Shown here: piece by piece, positions 61,557-64,000 of the stretch
How the letters are laid out: every line of letters begins with the position of its first letter
Position numbering within the stretch: the stretch's first letter is position 1
Source: Sphingobium sp. YR768
GTDB lineage: Bacteria; Pseudomonadota; Alphaproteobacteria; Sphingomonadales; Sphingomonadaceae
Assembly (NCBI RefSeq): GCF_900111125.1
Contig: NZ_FOGE01000004.1
Span: forward strand, 62,001 to 126,000
Length of the DNA: 64,000 nucleotides
Reading direction: 5' to 3'
Program-made: the position numbers and the translations under genes
Notes under the pieces: model-generated
The model's database searches: none
What the model was told of the DNA's origin: nothing
What the model saw: the letters and a program-made list of their open reading frames with translations, nothing else

Positions 61557-63601
61557 TCCGCCGGCACCAGTTGGGCGGGGATTTCCCGCGCGGTGGGCGC
61601 GGCGATCCGGCGCGCGGCCAGACAGGTCTTCACCGTGAAGAACAGGATCGACAGCACCACCGCCAGGAACAGCGCGACCAGCGCGGCGTCCACCCGGTCG
61701 TTGAAGATGATGCGCTCCATCTCCGCCATCGACTTGGCGGGGGTCAGTATCTCGCCCGCGCTGGCCGCCGTGCCGAACTTGTCGGCATGGGCCAGGAAGC
61801 CGACCTTGGGATCGGCGGAGAACAGCTTCAGCCATCCGGCCGACAGGGTGCAGATCAGCAGCCAGGCGGCCGGCGCCATCGTCACCCAGGCGAACCGGTC
61901 CCGCTTCATCCGGAACAGGACGGCGGTGCCCAGCATCAGCGCGATCGCCGCCAGCATCTGGTTGGAAATGCCGAACACCGGCCACAGCGTATTCACCCCG
62001 CCCAGCGGATCGGTCACCCCCTGATAGAGGAAAAAGCCCCAGACGGCGACACACAGGCCCGTCGCCAATATGCCGGGCACATGGCTCTTCGTCTCCTTGA
62101 AGGACGGCACGGCCAGCGCGATCAGATCCTGCAACATGAACCGCCCGGCGCGGGTGCCCGCGTCCACGGCCGTCAGGATGAACAAAGCCTCGAACAGGAT
62201 CGCGAAATGATACCAGAAGGCCTTCATCGCCGGCCCGCCGACGACATGGCTGAAGATTTCCGCCATCGCGACCGCCAGCGTCGGTGCGCCGCCCGCCCGG
62301 CTGATGATCGTATGTTCGCCCACATCCTTGGCCGTCTGGGCGATCAGGTCGGGCGAGATCGGGAAGCCCATGGCGGTGACGGCGGCCGACGCGCTGGCCG
62401 GATCGGTGCCGATCAGCGCGGCCGGGCTGTTCATGGTGAAATAGATGCCAGGGTCCAGGATCGACGCGCCGACCAGCGCCATGATCGCCACGAACGCCTC
62501 CATCAGCATCGCGCCATAGCCGATCATCGGCGCATGCGCTTCGCTGGCGATCAGCTTGGGCGTGGTGCCGCTGGAAATCAGCGCATGGAATCCCGACACC
62601 GCGCCGCAGGCGATGGTGATGAACAGGAACGGAAACAGGCCGCCCGACCAGACCGGGCCATTGCCACCGACAAACTGGGTAACGGCGTGCATCTTGAGCG
62701 GCGGCGCCATGATGACGATGCCGATCGCCAGCGCCGCGATCGCCCCGATTTTCAGGAAGGTCGACAGATAATCGCGCGGCGCCAGCAGCAGCCACACCGG
62801 CAGAACGGAGGCGACCGCGCCATAGCCGATCAATATCCAGCAAAGCTGTACCGGCGTGAAGGTGAAGGCAGGCCCCCAGACCGGCGATTCCGCGATCGCC
62901 TGCCCATAGACGATCGCCGCGAGCAGGCCGATGAGGCCCAATATCGAGACTTCCCCGATCCGCCCCGGCCGTATCCAGCGCGTATAGGCGCCCATCGCCA
63001 TGGCCAGCGGCACGGTCGCGGCAACGGTGAACATGCCCCACGGGCTTTCCGCCAGCGCTTTCACGACGATCAGCGCCAGCACGGCCAGGATGATGACCAT
63101 GATCATGAAAGCGCCGAACAGCGCGATCGTGCCCGCGACCTGCCCCATTTCCATGCGGATGAGTTCGCCCAGCGACTTGCCGTCGCGCCGCATCGAAATG
63201 AACAGGACCATGAAGTCCTGCACCGCGCCGGCCAGCACCACGCCGAAGATGATCCACAATGTGCCGGGCAGATAGCCCATCTGCGCCGCCAGCACCGGCC
63301 CAACGAGCGGCCCCGCGCCCGCAATCGCCGCGAAATGATGGCCGAACAGCACGCTGCGGTCGGTCGCGACATAATCGAGGCCGTCGGCGCGCCGGATCGC
63401 CGGGGTCGGCCGCGCGGGATCGAGCCGCATCACATGGCGCGCGATATAGAGCGCATAATAGCGATAGGCGACCAGGAAGCTGCTGACCGCCGCGACCACG
63501 ATCCACAGCGCATTGACCGTTTCGCCGCGCGATACCGCCGCCACGCCCAATGCCGCCGCGCCCAGCAGGCCGATTATGATCCATGGAATATGCCGGGTCA
63601 C
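61553..63601 (-). CDS. cstA: Carbon starvation protein CstA
   Basis: A 682-residue polytopic transporter (GTG start) of the CstA family, with the family signature DRSVLFGHHFAAIAGAGPLVGPVLAAQMGYLPGTLWIIFGVVLAGAVQDFMVLF and about 16 membrane helices, ending with a cytoplasmic tail. CstA/YbdD systems import pyruvate or peptides when carbon is scarce. Coupled to ybdD. The length is close to E. coli CstA (701). Confidence 0.93.
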   Translation of the reverse strand: MTRHIPWIIIGLLGAAALGVAAVSRGETVNALWIVVAAVSSFLVAYRYYALYIARHVMRLDPARPTPAIRRADGLDYVATDRSVLFGHHFAAIAGAGPLVGPVLAAQMGYLPGTLWIIFGVVLAGAVQDFMVLFISMRRDGKSLGELIRMEMGQVAGTIALFGAFMIMVIILAVLALIVVKALAESPWGMFTVAATVPLAMAMGAYTRWIRPGRIGEVSILGLIGLLAAIVYGQAIAESPVWGPAFTFTPVQLCWILIGYGAVASVLPVWLLLAPRDYLSTFLKIGAIAALAIGIVIMAPPLKMHAVTQFVGGNGPVWSGGLFPFLFITIACGAVSGFHALISSGTTPKLIASEAHAPMIGYGAMLMEAFVAIMALVGASILDPGIYFTMNSPAALIGTDPASASAAVTAMGFPISPDLIAQTAKDVGEHTIISRAGGAPTLAVAMAEIFSHVVGGPAMKAFWYHFAILFEALFILTAVDAGTRAGRFMLQDLIALAVPSFKETKSHVPGILATGLCVAVWGFFLYQGVTDPLGGVNTLWPVFGISNQMLAAIALMLGTAVLFRMKRDRFAWVTMAPAAWLLICTLSAGWLKLFSADPKVGFLAHADKFGTAASAGEILTPAKSMAEMERIIFNDRVDAALVALFLAVVLSILFFTVKTCLAARRIAAPTAREIPAQLVPAE

Positions 63602-63683
63602 GCGCGCTCCGTAAGGTCGTTCAGGGTCAATAGCCTGTCAGGGAAGCGGCTACCCTAAGCCCCCAAGCCCGAAACACAACCGG

Positions 63684-64000
63684 CTAGCGGCGGCGAAACG
63701 GCCAATCCGTAATCCCGCTGGCCCATAGCGCCCACCAGATGATCACCGGCTGCAACGCCAGCCGGGGGCCGTGATACCACCAGTTCAGATGCACGCCGCC
63801 CAGCGGAATGTCATTCAGCGCATGATGGATATTGGCCGGCCAGACGCACAGCGCATAGAGCGCCAGTCCCCATCCCGCCGCCTGGCGCAGGCGCGGGATC
63901 ATCAGCCCCGCCGCGCCCGCCAGTTCGGCGATGCCGGTCAGCGCGACCACCATCTGCGGCTCCGGCACCCAGCCGGGCGTAATCGCCACGAAGCCCGCTG
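63684..64000 (-). CDS. DoxX-family membrane protein, partial
   Basis: The minus-strand frame runs off the right edge; the visible part is about 105 residues. It has FVAITPGWVPEPQMVVALTGIAELAGAAGLMIPRLRQAAGWGLALYALCVWPANIHHALND and HLNWWYHGPRLALQPVIIWWALWASGI, typical of the DoxX family C-terminal half. Such proteins have four membrane helices. Role unknown; it may take part in redox or detoxification. Confidence 0.85.
   Translation of the reverse strand, partial: AGFVAITPGWVPEPQMVVALTGIAELAGAAGLMIPRLRQAAGWGLALYALCVWPANIHHALNDIPLGGVHLNWWYHGPRLALQPVIIWWALWASGITDWPFRRR

Noticed and set aside
1-64000. CRISPR arrays, riboswitches and rRNA genes
   Set aside because: No regularly spaced 25-40 base repeat units, no recognisable rRNA segments and no leader matching a known riboswitch core were seen by eye.

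Overview
The window looks like a high-GC alphaproteobacterium of the sphingomonad group (Sphingobium/Sphingomonas type). The signs are a TorF-type porin, an exosortase-A-associated polysaccharide cluster, a Pao-type aldehyde oxidoreductase, many ATGA-coupled operons and S24-type repressors. This is a family-level judgement made without database search.

Two regions are separated by a tandem pair of tRNA-Gly(GCC) genes at 30040-30241. The left 30 kb is accessory DNA. At the left edge is a plus-strand operon (1-4224) of an unidentified partial gene, a 75-aa protein, a DndD/Rad50-like SMC ATPase, a 148-aa protein and an Orc1-like AAA ATPase. It is the best candidate for a poorly described, possibly defensive, system. 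It converges on an integrative-conjugative-element backbone read mostly leftward: relaxase, lytic transglycosylase, DUF736, TraF peptidase, DUF2840, RepA, HTH, DUF2285 and XRE regulator. Then come SSB, VapBC, a DUF2493 protein, a Toprim protein, a very large methylase/Strawberry-notch helicase, DUF7007, a ParB-like protein and a PAPS-reductase-like protein. TraG, the Trb mating-pore genes, ParA and an integrase are not in the window. Iteron-like repeats with a perfect DnaA box lie at the 3' end of repA. Cargo next to the tRNAs includes a DyP peroxidase and an MqsRA toxin-antitoxin pair.

The right 34 kb looks chromosomal. It starts with paoABC, a TonB receptor and DUF1330. A periplasmic quinoprotein-support set follows: QRS metallohydrolase, SoxYZ-like carrier, CXXCW protein and pseudoazurin. 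Next are an ExaC-type aldehyde dehydrogenase, DUF779, FIST and a hybrid PAS histidine kinase. Together these resemble an alcohol/aldehyde oxidation regulon of the Pseudomonas exa/erc type, but no PQQ dehydrogenase is present in the window. After this come an Na+/H+ antiporter, a porin, two MscS channels around metC-sseA, topoisomerase IB, an exosortase-A-associated O-ligase and glycosyltransferase, an S24 repressor with three operator-like palindromes, xdhC, cstA-ybdD and a partial DoxX gene.

Non-coding signals include several strong intrinsic terminators, toxin-antitoxin operators, a promoter with an embedded operator, shared 5' leaders on four element genes, a cluster of six TGTCTCCA motifs near the presumed element/chromosome boundary, and two copies of a palindromic repeat, one interrupted by a long hairpin.
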